Assembly: GCF_029227915.1 (NCBI RefSeq) | Contig: NC_079883.1 | Location: forward strand, 29,204,001 to 29,268,000 | Length of the DNA stretch: 64,000 nucleotides | From: Hydractinia symbiolongicarpus | Lineage: Eukaryota; Cnidaria; Hydrozoa; Anthoathecata; Hydractiniidae | Direction of reading: 5' to 3' | Part shown: positions 1 through 12,561 of the stretch, one piece after another | Numbering within the stretch: position 1 is the stretch's first letter | Layout: each line of letters opens with the position of its first letter | The notes under the pieces: generated by a model | What the model was told of the DNA's origin: nothing | Databases searched by the model: none | What the model saw: only the letters and a program-made list of their open reading frames with translations | Program-made: the position numbers and the translations under genes

Positions 1-746
1 CTTCTTAATTTGACTTGATTGCTGGAACTCAGCGATTACAGTGGGCACTGTGGTAACTCTTTGGTAAAAAATAAAGATAAATAAGTCTGTTTTTACTGTG
101 AGACCAATCCTAGCCGTTAATTTGCGCTGAAGAAAGAGAGACAGTTTCAAAAACTACATTTCATTGACTTTCTAACGGTGTCAATCCGTTTGAGTTACAA
201 CGGTTGCGTCACATATTCGTACCAACATGTATTTAGTGATTTTCTTCCAATTTTACTAAGTTGTATTGCTTTTAACAGTGAAACGAGTGACTGTGGGAAT
301 TAATTGAACTGACTCTGGACTATGTCCTTTTAAATGTGACAGATGAGCCAATTGGTCTCCAAGGAATAACTTTCTTCTTAATTTGACGTGATGGCTGGAA
401 TTCAGCGATTACATTAAGCTCCGTGGTAGCGCTTTATTTAAAAATTTAGATAAATCAGTCCTTTCTTACTGTTGGACCAATCCTGGCCGTTAGCATGCGC
501 TGAATAAAGAGGAACAGTTTCAAATACTACATTTCGTTGACTTTCTAACGGTGTCAATCCGTTTGAGTTACAACGTTTGCGTCACATATTCGTACCAACA
601 TGTATTTAGCGATGGTATTCGGATATTACTAGGTTGCATCGCTTTTAACATTGAAACATTTGACTGTGGGACTTAATTGAACTGATTTTGAACTTCGGTC
701 TTATAAATGTGATAAATGAGCCAGTTTGACAACAAGAAGTAACCTT
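1..746. repeat. Representative A-B dimer of the satellite
   Basis: Monomer A is 1-373 and monomer B is 374-746. A has ggaactcagcg, then gtgggcactgtgg, and a tail with tagtgattttcttcc. B has ggaattcagcg (with a GAATTC site), then cattaagctccgtgg, and a tail with tagcgatggtattcgg. The two forms share the middle of the monomer and differ most in the first ~75 bp and the last ~135 bp. The dimer repeats at 747 and 1493, a 746-bp period, and recurs throughout the window. In most of the array only B carries GAATTC, so a 746-bp EcoRI ladder is predicted; some A monomers (for example near 9714) also carry it. Confidence 0.93.
181..235. other. Conserved monomer core with CAAC-N-GTTG inverted repeat
   Basis: This is the first instance of the best-conserved part of the monomer, from tcaatccgtttgag to catgtattta. 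It holds a perfect inverted repeat, CAAC (198-201), one centre base (202), GTTG (203-206), which runs straight into TGCGTCAC (205-212). The same core is found at the same place in nearly all ~163 monomers of types A, B and C. The centre base varies: G at 202, A at 948, T at 4670, C at 16395, while both arms are usually kept. Arms are broken in a few monomers (caacgtttg in the B monomer at 374; gaacggttg near 12122 and 56049; caacgattg near 54187). YAAC(G/T)G is the known Myb recognition consensus, but a binding role here is inference only. Confidence 0.7.
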
Positions 747-1865
747 CTTCTTAATTTGACTTGATTGCTGGAACTCAGCGATTACAGTGGGCACTGTGGT
801 AACTCTTTGTTAAAAAATGAAGATAAATAAGTCTGTTTTTACTGTGGGACTAATCCTAGCCGTTAATTCGCGCTGAAGAAAGAGAGACAGTTTCAAAAAC
901 TGTATTTCATTGACTTTCTAACGGTGTCAATCCGTTTGAGTTACAACAGTTGCGTCACATATTCGTACCAACATGTATTTAGTGATTTTCCTTCAATTTT
1001 ACTAAGTTGTATTGCTTTTAACAGTGAAACGAGTGACTGTGGGATTTAATTGAACTGACTCTGGACTATGTCCTTATAAATGTGACAGATGAGCCAATTG
1101 GTCTCCAAGGAATAAATTTCTTCTTAATTTGACGTGATGGCTGGAATTCAGCGATTACATTAAGCTCCGTGGTAGCGCTTTATTTAAAAATTTAGATAAT
1201 TAAGTCTTTTCTTACTGTTGGACCAATCCTGGCTGTTAGCATGCGCTGAAAAAAGAGGAACAGTTTCAAATACTACATTTCATTGACTTTCTAGCGGTAT
1301 AAATCCGTTTGAGTTACAACGGTTGCGTCACATATTCATACCAACATGTATTTAGCGATGGTATTCGGATATTACTAGGTTGCATCGCTTTTAACATTGA
1401 AACATTTGACTGTGGGACTTAATTGAACTGATTTTGAACTTTGGTCTTATAAATGTGATAAATGAGCCAGTTTGACAACAAGAAGTAACCTTCTTCTTAA
1501 TTTGACTTGATTGCTGGAACTCAGCGATTACAGTGGGCACTGTGGTAACTCTTTGTTAAAAAATGAAGATAAATAAGTCTGTTTTTACTGTGGGACCAAT
1601 CCTAGCCGTTAATTCGCGCTGAAGAAAGAGAGACAGTTTCAAAAACTGTATTTCATTGACTTTCTAACGGTGTCAATCCGTTTGAGTTACAACAGTTGCG
1701 TCACATATTCGTACCAACATGTATTTAGTGATTTTCCTTCAATTTTACTAAGTTGTATTGCTTTTAACAGTGAAACGAGTGACTGTGGGAATTAATTGAA
1801 CTGACTCTGGACTATGTCCTTATAAATGTGACAGATGAGCCAATTGGTCTGGAAGGAATAACTTT

Positions 1866-2238
1866 CTTCGTAATTTGACGTGATGGCTGGAATTCAGCGA
1901 TTACATTAAGCTTTGTGGTAGCGCTTTATTTAAAAATTTAGATAATTAAGTCTTTTTCTACTGTGGGACTAATACTGGCCGTTAGCACGCGCTGAAGAAA
2001 TAGAGACAGTTTCAAAAACTACATTTCATTGACTTTCTAACGGTGTCAATCCGTTTGAGTTACAACGGTTGCGTCACATATTCGTACCAACATGTATTTA
2101 GTGATTTTCTTCCATTTTTACTAAGTTGTATTGCTTTTAACAGTGAAACGAGTGACTGTGGGAATTAATTGAACTGACTCTGGACTATGTCCTTATAAAT
2201 GTGACAGATGAGCCAATTGGTCTCCAAGGAATAAATTT
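1866..2238. repeat. Hybrid monomer at a recombination junction
   Basis: The head (cttcgtaatttgacgtg, ctaatactggcc, cacgcgctgaag) is a B-type head. From about 2010 the monomer switches to an A-type tail (ttttcttccatttttac) that otherwise occurs only near 21278 and 41188. The next monomer at 2239 matches the one at 22150, not the one at 21404. Upstream of this point the window resembles 14329 to about 16313; downstream it follows the 19,911-bp super-repeat. Copy 1 is therefore one dimer shorter here than copy 2. This looks like unequal exchange between out-of-register monomers. Confidence 0.75.
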
Positions 2239-3729
2239 CTTCTTAATTTGACGTGATGGCTGGAATTCAGCGATTACATTAAGCTCCGTGGTAGCGCTTT
2301 ATTTAAAAATTTAGATAATTAATTCTTTTCTTACTGTTGGACCAATCCTGGCCGTTAGCATGCGCTGAATAAAGAGGAACAGTTTCAAATACTACATTTC
2401 ATTGACTTTCTAGCGGTATAAATCCGTTTGAGTTACAACGGTTGCGTCACATATTCGTACCAACATGTATTTAGCGATGGTATTCGGATATTACTTGGTT
2501 GCATCGCTTTTAACATTGAAACATTTGACTGTGGGACTTAATTGAACTGATTTTGAACTTTGGTCTTATAAATGTGATAAATGAGCCAGTTTGACAACAA
2601 GAAGTAACCTTCTTCTTAATTTGACTTGATTGCTGGAACTCAGCGATTACAGTGGGCACTGTGGTAACTCTTTGTTAAAAAATGAAGATAAATAAGTCTG
2701 TTTTTACTGTGGGACCAATCCTAGCCGTTAATTTGCGCTGAAGAAAGAGAGACAGTTTCAAAAACTGTATTTCATTGACTTTCTAACGGTGTCAATCCGT
2801 TTGAGTTACAACAGTTGCGTCACATATTCGTACCAACATGTATTTAGTGATTTTCCTTCAATTTTACTAAGTTGTATTGCTTTTAACAGTGAAACGAGTG
2901 ACTGTGGGAATTAATTGAACTGACTCTGGACTATGTCCTTATAAATGTGACAGATGAGCCAATTGGTCTCCAAGGAATAAATTTCTTCTTAATTTGACGT
3001 GATGGCTGGAATTCAGCGATTACATTAAGCTCCGTGGTAGCGCTTTATTTAAAAATTTAGATAATTAAGTCTTTTCTTACTGTTGGACCAATCCTGGCCG
3101 TTAGCATGCGCTAAATAAAGAGGATCAGTTTCAAATACTACATTTCATTGACTTTCTAGCGGTATAAATCCGTTTGAGTTACAACGGTTGCGTCACATAT
3201 TCGTACCAACATGTACTTAGCGAAAGTATTCGTATAATACTAGGTTGCATCGCTTTTAACAGTGAAACGTTTGACTGTGGGACTTAATTGAACTGATTTT
3301 GAATTTGGTCTTATAAATATGATAAATGAGGCAGTTTGACAACAAGAAGTAACATTCTTCCTAATTTGACTTGATTGCTGGAACTCAGCGATTACAGTGG
3401 GCACTGTGGTAACTCTTTGTTAAAAAATGAAGATAAATAAGTCTGGTTTTACTGTGGGACCAATCCTAGCCGTTAAATCGCGCTGAAGAAAGAGAGACAG
3501 TTTTAAAAACTACATTTCATTGACTTTCTAACGGTGTCAATCCGTTTGAGTTACAACAGTTGCGTCACATATTCGTACCAACATGTATTTAGTGATTTTC
3601 CTTCAACTTTACCAAGTTGTATTGCTTTTAACAGTGAAACGAGTGACTGTGGGAATTAATTGAACTGACTCTGGACTATGTCCTTATAAATGTGACAGAT
3701 GAGCCAATTGGTCTGGAAGGAATAACTTT

Positions 3730-4096
3730 CTTCTTAATTTGACGTGATGGCTGGAATTCAGCGATTACATTAAGCTCTGTGGTAGCGCTTTATTTAAAAA
3801 TTTAGATAATTAAGTCTTTTTCTACTGTGGGACTAATACTGGCCGTTAGCACGCGCTTAAGAAATAGAGACATTCTCAAAAAGTTCATTTCAATGACTTC
3901 TTGGCAGTATCAATCCGTTTGAGTTACAACGGTTGCGTCACATATTCGTACCAAACTGTATTTAGTGATATCGATATTACTAAGTTATATTGCTTTTAAC
4001 AGTGAAACGATTGACTGTGAAACTTAATTGAACTATCTTTGGACTGTGACCTTATAAATGTGATAAGTGAGCCAACTGGACCCAAGAAGTAACATT
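3730..4096. repeat. Short 367-bp monomer variant
   Basis: This monomer is 6 bp shorter than usual. Most of the loss is a 5-base deletion in the tail: it reads gatatcgatattac, where a related monomer near 12535 reads gatatctttccgatattac. A further base is missing near the downstream end, where gagccaactggacccaag replaces the usual ending. The same short form is found at 16940, 20291, 23641, 36851, 40202 and 43552, always as the eighth monomer of the 9-monomer repeat, so it marks the register of that repeat. Confidence 0.8.
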
Positions 4097-4614
4097 CTTC
4101 TTAATTTTACATGATTGCCGGAACTCAGCGCTTACACTGGGCGCTGTGGTAGTGCTTTATTTAAAAATTAAGTTAAATAAGTCACTTTTAACTGTGGGAG
4201 CAATCCCAGCCGTTAGTTCGCGCTGAATAAACAAAGACGGTTTCAAAAACTACATTTCATTGACTTTCTAACGGTGTTAATCCGTTTGAGTTTCAACGGT
4301 TGCGTCACATATTCGTACCAACATGTATTTAATGATTTTTTTCCGATGTGACTAAGTTGCATCGCTTTTAACAGTGAAACGATTGATTGTGGGACTTGAT
4401 TGAACTGATTCTGGACTGTGATCTTGTAAATGCGATAAATGAGCCAATAGGCCACCAAGGAATAACTTTCTTCTTAATTTGACGTGATGGCTGGAATTCA
4501 GCGATTACATTAACCCTGTGGTAGCGCTTTATTTAAAAATTTAGATAAATAAGTCTTTTCTTACTGTTGGACCAATCCTGGCCGTTAGCATGCGCTGAAT
4601 AAAAAGAAACAGAT

Positions 4615-7232
4615 TCAAAAACTACATTTCATTGACTTTCTAACGGTATCAATCCGCTTGAGTTACAACTGTTGCGTCACATATTCGTCCCCACATGTAT
4701 TTAGCGATAGTATTCGGATATTACTAGGTTGCACCGCTTTTAACATTGGAACATTTGACTGTGGGACTTAATTGAACTGATTTTGGACTTTGACCTTATG
4801 AATGTGATAAATGAGCCAGTTTGACTACAAGAAGTAACATTCTTCTTAATTTGACTTAATTGCTGAAACTCAGCGATTACAGTGGGCACTGTGGTAACTC
4901 TTTGTTAAAAAATGAAGATAAATAAGTCTGTTTTTACTGTGGGACCAATCCTAGCCGTTAATTCGCGCTGAAGAAAGAGAGACAGTTTCAAAAACTACAT
5001 CTCATTGACTTTCTAACGGTGTCAATCCGTGAGTTACAACGGTTCCGTCACATATTCGTACCAACATGTATTTAGTGATTTTCTTCCAATTTTACTAAGT
5101 TGTATTGCTTTTAACAGTGAAACGAGTGACTGTGGGAATTAATTGAACTGACTCTGGACTATGTCCTTATAAATGTGACAGATGAGCCAATTGGTCTCCA
5201 AGGAATAACTTTCTTCTTAATTTGACGTGATGGCTGGAATTCAGCGATTACATTAAGCTCCGTGGTAGCGCTTTATTTAAAAATTTATAAAAATAAGTCT
5301 TTTCTTACTGTTGGACCAATCCTGGCCGTTAGCATGCGCTGAATAAAGAGGAACAGTTTCAAATACTACGTTTCATTAACTTTCTAGCGGTATAAATCTG
5401 TTTGAGTTTCAACGGTTGCGTCACATATTCGTACCAACATGTACTTAGCGAAAGTATTCGTATAATACTAGGTTGCATCGCTTTTAACAGTGAAACGTTT
5501 GACTGTGGGACTTAATTGAACTGATTTTGAACTTTGACCTTATGAATGTGATAAATGAGCTAGTTTGACTACAAGAAGTAACATTCTTCTTAATTTGACT
5601 TGATTGCTGGAACTCAGCGATTACAGTGGGCACTGTGGTAATTCTTTGTTAAAAAATGAAGATAAATAAGTCTGTTTTTACTGTGGGACCAATCCTAGCC
5701 GTTAATTCGCGCTGAAGAAAGAGAGACAGTTTCAAAAACTACATTTCATTGACTTTCTAATGGTGTCAATCCGTTTGAGTTACAACAGTTGCGTCACATA
5801 TTCGTACCAACATGTATTTAGTGATTTTCTTCCAATTTTAATAAGTTGTATTGCTTTTAACAGTGAAACGAGTGACTGTGGGACTTAATTGAACTGACTC
5901 TGGACTATGTCCTTATAAATGTGACAGATGAGCCAATTGGTCTCCAAGGAATAACTTTCTTCTTAATTTGACGTGATGGCTGGAATTCAGCGATTACATT
6001 AAGCTCCGTGGTAGCGCTTTATTTAAAAATTTAGATAAATAAGTCTTTTCTTACTGTTGGACCAATCCTGGCCGCTAACATGCGCTGAATAAAGAGGAAC
6101 AGTTTCAAATACTACATTTCATTGACTTTCTAGCGGTATAAATCCGTTTGAGTTACAACGGTTGCGTCACATATTCCTACCAACATGTACTTAGCGAAAG
6201 TATTCGTATAATACTAGGTTGTATCGCTTTTAACAGTGAAACGTTTGACTGTGGGACTTAATTGAACTGATTTTGAACTTTGACCTTATGAATGTGATAA
6301 ATGAGCTAGTTTGACTACAAGAAGTAACATTCTTCTTAATTTGACTTGATTGCTGGAACTCAGCGATTACAGTGGTCACTGTGGTAACTCTTTGTTAAAA
6401 AATGAAGATAAATAAGTCTGTTTTTACTGTGGGACCAATCCTAGCCGTTAATTCGCGCTGAAGAAAGAGAGACAGTTTCAAAAACTACATTTCATTGACT
6501 TTCTAACGGTGTCAATCCGTTTGAGTTACAACGGTTGCGTCACATATTCGTACCAACATGTATTTAGTGATTTTCTTCCAATTTTAATAAGTTGTATTGC
6601 TTTTAACAGTGAAACGAGTGAATGTGGGAATTAATTGAACTGACTCTGGACTATGTCCTTATAAATGTGACAGATGAGCCAATTGGTCTCCAAGGAATAA
6701 CTTTCTTCTTAATTTGACGTGATGGCTGGAATTCAGCGATTACATTAAGCTCCGTGGTAGCGCTTTATTTAAAAGTTTAGATAAATAAGTCTTTTCTTAC
6801 TGTTGGACCAATCCTGGCCGCTAGCATGCGCTGAATAAAGAGGAACAGTTTCAAATACTACATTTCATTGACTTTGTAGCGGTATAAATCCGTTTGAGTT
6901 ACAACGGTTGCGTCACATATTCCTACCAACATGTACTTAGCGAAAGTATTCGTATAATACTAGGTTGCATCGCTTTTAACAGTGAAACGTTTGAGTGTGG
7001 GACTTAATTGAACTGATTTTGAACTTTGATCTTATAAATGTGATAAATGAGCCAGTTTGACTACAAGAAGTAACATTGTTCTTAATTTGACTTGATTGCT
7101 GGAACTCAGCGATTACAGTGGGCACTGTGGTAACTTTTTGTTAAAAAATGAAGATAAATAAGTCTGTTTTTACTGTGGGACCAATCCTAGCCGTTAATTC
7201 GCGCTGAAGAAAGAGAGACAGTTTCAAAAACT
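4615..7232. repeat. 2.6-kb internal duplication, first copy
   Basis: This segment matches about 8716-11335, 4,101-4,103 bp (11 monomers) downstream. Shared private marks include ttcgtccccacatg with caactgttg, ttgctgaaactcag, cattaactttctagcgg with gagtttcaacgg, ggtaattctttg, aattttaataag, ggccgctaacatgcg and ggccgctagcatgcg in the same order. The copies differ by scattered bases and by a 2-base deletion in this copy (tccgtgag near 5027). The divergence is clearly greater than between the 19.9-kb copies, so this duplication is older than the super-repeat. Confidence 0.8.
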
Positions 7233-8715
7233 ACATTTCATTGACTTTCTAACGGTGTCAATCCGTTTGAGTTACAACGGTTGCGTCACATATTCGTACC
7301 AACATGTATTTAGTGATTTTCTTCCAATTTTAATAAGTTGTATTGCTTTTAACAGTGAAACGAGTGAATGTGGGAATTAATTGAACTGACTCTGGACATT
7401 GTCCTTATAAATGTGACAGATGAGCCAATTGGTCTCCAAGGAAAAACATTCTTCTTAATTATACATGATTGCCGGAACTCAGCGCTTACACTAGGCGCTG
7501 TGGTAGAAATTTATTTAAAAATTTAAATAAAGAGGTCACTTTTTACTGTGGGACCAATCCTAGCCGTTATCGCGCGCTGAAGAAATAGCGACTGTTTCAA
7601 AAACTACATTTCATCGACTTCTTGGCGGTATCAATCCGTTTGAGTTACAACGGTTGCGTCACATATTCGTACGAACATGTATTTAGCGATAGTATTCTGA
7701 TATTACTAGGTTGCATCGCCTTTAACAGTGAAACGATTAACTGTGGGACTTAATTGAACTGATTTTGGACTTTGACCTTATAAATGTGATAAATGAGCCA
7801 GTTTGAGTACAAGAAGTAACATTCTTGTTAATTTGACTTGATTGCTGGAGCTCAGCGATTGCACTGGGCACTGTGTTAGGGTTTTATTTAAAAATTAAGT
7901 TAAATAAGTCACTTTTAACTGTGGGAGCAATCCCAGCCGTTAGTTCGCGCTGAATAAACAAAGACGGTTTCAAAAACTACATTTCATTGACTTTCTAACG
8001 GTGTTAATCCGTTTGAGTTACAACGGTTGCGTCACATATTCGTACCAACATGTATTTAATGATTTTTTTCCGATGTGACTAAGTTGCATCGCTTTTAACA
8101 GTGAAACGATTGACTGTGGGACTTAATTGAACTGATTCTGGACTGTGATCTTGTAAATGCGCTAAATGAGCCAATAGGCCTCCAAGGAATAACATTTTTC
8201 TTAATTCGACATGATTGCTGGAATTCAGCGATTACACTGGGCGCTGTGGTAGTGCTTTATTTAAAAATTTAGATAAATAAGTCTTTTTTTACTGTGGGAC
8301 TAATCCTGGCCGTTAGCACGCGCTGAAGAAATAGAGACATTCTCAAAAACTACATTTCATCGACTTTTTGGCGGTATCAATCCGTTTGAGTTACAACGGT
8401 TGCGTCACATATTCGTATCAACATGTATTTAGCGATAGTATTCTGATATTACTAGGTTGCATCGCTTTTAACATTGAAACATTTGACTGTGGGACTTAAT
8501 TGAACTGATTTTGGACTTTGACCTTATGAATGTGATAAATGAGCCAGTTTGACTACAAGAAGTAACATTCTTCTTAATTTGACTTGATTGCTGGAACTCA
8601 GCGATTACAGTGGGCACTGTGGTAACTCTTTGTTAAAAAATGAAGATAAATAAGTCTGTTTTTACTGTGGGACCAATCCTAGCCGTTATCGCGCGCTGAA
8701 GAAATAGCGACAGTT

Positions 8716-11335
8716 TCAAAAACTACATTCCATTGACTTTCTAACGGTATCAATCCGCTTGAGTTACAACTGTTGCGTCACATATTCGTCCCCACATGTA
8801 TTTAGCGATAGTATTCGGATATTACTAGGTTGCATCGCTTTTAACATTGGAACATTTGACTGTGGGACTTAATTGAACTGATTTTGGACTTTGACATTAT
8901 GAATGTGATAAATGAGCCAGTTTGACTACAAGAAGTAACATTCTTCTTAATTTGACTTGATTGCTGAAACTCAGCGATTACAGTGGGCACTGTGGTAACT
9001 CTTTGTTAAAAAATGAAGATAAATAAGTCTGTTTTTACTGTGGGACCAGTCCTAGCCGTTAATTCGCGCTGAAGAAAGAGAGACAGTTTCAAAAACTACA
9101 TTTCATTGACTTTCTAACGGTGTCAATCCGTTTGAGTTACAACGGTTGCGTCACATATTCGTACCAACATGTATTTAGTGATTTTCTTCCAATTTTACTA
9201 AGTTGTATTGGTTTTAACAGTGAAACGAGTGACTGTGGGAATTAATTGAACTGACTCTGGACTATGTCCTTATAAATGTGACAGATGAGCCAATTGGTCT
9301 CCAAGGAATAACTTTCTTCTTAATTTGACGTGATGGCTGGAATTCAGCGATTACATTAAGCTCCGTGGTAGCGCTTTATTTAAAAATTTATATAAATAAG
9401 TCTTTTCTTACTGTTGGACCAATCCTTGCCGTTAGCATGCGCTGAATAAAGAGGAACAGTTTCAAATACTACATTTCATTAACTTTCTAGCGGTATAAAT
9501 CCGTTTGAGTTTCAACGGTTGCGTCACATATTCGTACCAACATGTACTTAGCGAAAGTATTCGTATAATAATAGGTTGCATCGCTTTTAACAGTGAAACG
9601 TTTGACTGTGGGACTTAATTGAACTGATTTTGAACTCTGACCTTATGAATGTGATAAATGAGCTAGTTTGACAACAAGAAGTAACATTCTTCTTAATTTG
9701 ACTTGATTGCTGGAATTCAGCGATTACAGTGGGCACTGTGGTAATTCTTTGTTAAAAAATGAAGATAAATAAGTCTGTTTTTACTGTGGGACCAATCCTA
9801 GCCGTTAATTCGCGCTGAAGAAAGAGAGGCAGTTTCAAAAACTACATTTCATTGACTTTCTAACGGTGTCAATCCGTTTGAGTTACAACAGTTGCGTCAC
9901 ATATTCGTACCAACATGTATTTAGTGATTTTCTTCCAGTTTTAATAAGTTGTATTGCTTTTAACAGTGAAACGAGTGACTGTGGGACTTAATTGAACTAA
10001 CTCTGGACTATGTCCTTATAAATGTGACAGATGAGCCAATTGGTCTCCAAGGAATAACTTTCTTCTTAATTTGACGTGATGGCTGGAATTCAGCGATTAC
10101 ATTAAGCTCCGTGGTAGCGCTTTATTTAAAAATTTAGATAAATAAGTCTTTTCTTACTGTTGGACCAATCCTGGCCGCTAACATGCGCTGAATAAAGAGG
10201 AACAGTTTCAAATACTACATTTCATTGACTTTCTAGCGGTATAAATCCGTTTGAGTTACAACGGTTGCGTCACATATTCCTACCAACATGTACTTAGCGA
10301 AAGTATTCGTATAATACTAGGTTGTATCGCTTTTAACAGTGAAACGTTTGACTGTGGGACTTAATTGAACTGATTTTGAACTTTGACCTTATGAATGTGA
10401 TAAATGAGCTAGTTTGACTACAAGAAGTAACATTCTTCTTAATTTGACTTGATTGCTGGAACTCAGCGATTACAGTGGGCACTGTGTAAACTCTTTGTTA
10501 AAAAATGAAGATAAATAAGTCTGTTTTTACTGTGGGACCAATCCTAGCCGTTAATTCGCGCTGAAGAAAGAGAGACAGTTTCAAAAACTACATTTCATTG
10601 ACTTTCTAACGGTATCAATCCGTTTGAGTTACAACGGTTGCGTCACATATTCGTACCAACATGTATTTAGTGATTTTCTTCCAATTTTAATAAGTTGTAT
10701 TGCTTTTAACAGTGAAACGAGTGACTGTGGGACTTAATTGAACTGACTCTGGACTATGTCCTTATAAATGTGAAAGATGAGCCAATTGGTCTCCAAGGAA
10801 TAACTTTCTTCTTAATTTGACGTGATGGCTGGAATTCAGCGATTACATTAAGCTCCGTGGTAGCGCTTTATTTAAAAATTTAGATAAATAAGTCTTTTCT
10901 TACTGTTGGACCAATCCTGGCCGCTAGCATGCGCTGAATAAAGAGGAACAGTTTCAAATACTACATTTCATTGACTTTCTAGCGGTATAAATCCGTTTGA
11001 GTTACAACGGTTGCGTCACATATTCCTACCAACATGTACTTAGCGAAAGTATTCGTATAATACTAGGTTGTATCGCTTTTAACAGTGAAACGTTTGACTG
11101 TGGGACTTAATTGAACTGATTTTGAACTTTGACCTTATGAATGTGATAAATGAGCTAGTTTGACTACAAGAAGTAACATTCTTCTTAATTTGACTTGATT
11201 GCTGGAACTCAGCGATTACAGTGGGCACTGTGGTAACTCTTTGTTAAAAAATGAAGATAAATAAGTCTGTTTTTACTGTGGGACCAATCCTAGCCGTTAA
11301 TTCGCGCTAAAGAAAGAGAGACAGTTTCAAAAACT
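8716..11335. repeat. 2.6-kb internal duplication, second copy
   Basis: Partner of about 4615-7232, carrying the same series of private marks. Similarity ends near 11335, where the sequence changes from the expected ttcattgactttctaacgg type to ttcattaacttcttggccg and enters the divergent monomers next to the insert. Confidence 0.8.
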
Positions 11336-12561
11336 ACATTTCATTAACTTCTTGGCCGTATCAATCCGTTTGAGTTACAACGGTTGCGTCACATATTCGT
11401 ACCAACATGTATTTAGCGATATTTTTCTGATATTACTAGGTTGTATCGCCTTTAACAATGAAATTATTGACTGTGGGAGTTAATTGAACTAACTTTGGAC
11501 TGTGTCCTGATAAATGTAATAAATAAGGCAGTTTCACTACAAGAAATAACATTCTTCTTAATTCGACATGATTGCTGGAATTCAGCAATTACACTGGGCG
11601 CTGTGGTAGTGCTTTATTTAAAAATTTAGATAAATAAGTGTTTTTTACTGTGGGAATAATCCTGGCCGTTAGCATGCGCTGAAGAAATAGAGACATTCTC
11701 AAAAACTACATTTCATCGACTTCTTGGCGGTATCAATCCGTTTGAGTTACAACGGTTGCGTCACATATTCTTATCAACATGTATTTAGCGATAGTATTCT
11801 GATATTACTAGGTTGCATCGCCTTTAACAGTGAAACGATTGACTGTGGGTCTTAATTGAACTAACTTTCGACTGTGACCTGATAAATGTTAAAAATGAGC
11901 CAGTTTGACTACAAGAAATAACATTCTTCTTAATTTGACATGATTGCTGAAACTGAGCGATTACACTGGGCCCTGTGGCAGCGCTTTATTAAAAATTTAA
12001 ATAAAAAAGTCATTTTTTACTGTGGGACCAATCCAAGCCGTTAGTTCGCACTGAAGAAATAGAGACAGTTTAAAAAACTACATTTCATTGACTTTCTAAC
12101 GGTGTCAATCCGTTTGAGTTAGAACGGTTGCGTCACATATTCGTACCAACATGTATTTAGTGATTTTTTTCCGATATTACCAAGTTGTATCGCTTTTAAC
12201 AGTGAAACGATTGACTCTGGGAATTAATCGAACCGATTCTAGACTGTTACCTTATAAATGTGATGAATGAGCCAATGGGACTGCATGAAGTAACATTCTT
12301 CTTAAATTGACATGATTGCTGGAATTCAGCGATTACAATAGGCTCTGTGGCAGCGCTTTATTAAAAATTTAAATAAAAAAGTCTTTTTTTACTGTGGGAC
12401 CAATCCTGGCCGTTAGCACGCACTGAAGAAATAGAGACATTCCCAAAAACTTCATTTCATTGACTTCTTGGCAGTATCAATCCGTTTGAGTTACAACGGT
12501 TGCGTCACATATTCGTACCAACCTGTATTTAGTGATATCTTTCCGATATTACTAAGTTATA
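11336..12561. repeat. Divergent satellite edge beside the insert
   Basis: The monomers starting at 11554, 11926 and 12298, and the second half of the one at 11181, carry many private changes: aattcgacatg, catttaaataaaaaag-like runs, ccctgtggcagcg, gaattaatcgaaccg, gttagaacgg. They do not fit the A-B alternation. The last one stops at ctaagttata (12561), where an unbroken monomer would continue ttgctttt. Satellite edges that escape homogenisation usually look like this. The same edge is repeated at 31257-32472. Confidence 0.75.

Larger units (their letters stand above)
1..12561. repeat. 373-bp satellite array, block 1 (34 monomers)
   Basis: Tandem head-to-tail monomers with starts at 1, 374, 747, 1120, 1493, 1866, 2239, 2612, 2985, 3357, 3730, 4097, 4470, 4842, 5213, 5586, 5959, 6332, 6705, 7078, 7451, 7824, 8197, 8570, 8943, 9316, 9689, 10062, 10435, 10808, 11181, 11554, 11926 and 12298 (each counted from the cttcttaattt-like motif). 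Spacing is 373 bp with few exceptions (367, 371, 372). The last monomer is cut at 12561 by a non-satellite insert. A heads (ttgacttgattgctgg) and B heads (ttgacgtgatggctgg) alternate over most of the block. Stop codons and frame breaks fill all six frames; the longest open frames are about 70 codons and lie across satellite, so nothing here looks coding. From about 2.2 kb on, this block is the first copy of the 19,911-bp super-repeat. Confidence 0.97.

Noticed and set aside
181-235. Mammalian CENP-B box in the conserved core
   Set aside because: Neither strand matches the YTTCGTTGGAARCGGGA consensus at its required positions; ttcgtaccaac is only a loose resemblance.
4243-4458. Minus-strand open frame of 71 codons, repeated at 24154 and 44065
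   Set aside because: It lies wholly within satellite, exists only because of monomer-specific changes, has no recognisable domain, and its repetition follows the 19,911-bp period. Not a gene.
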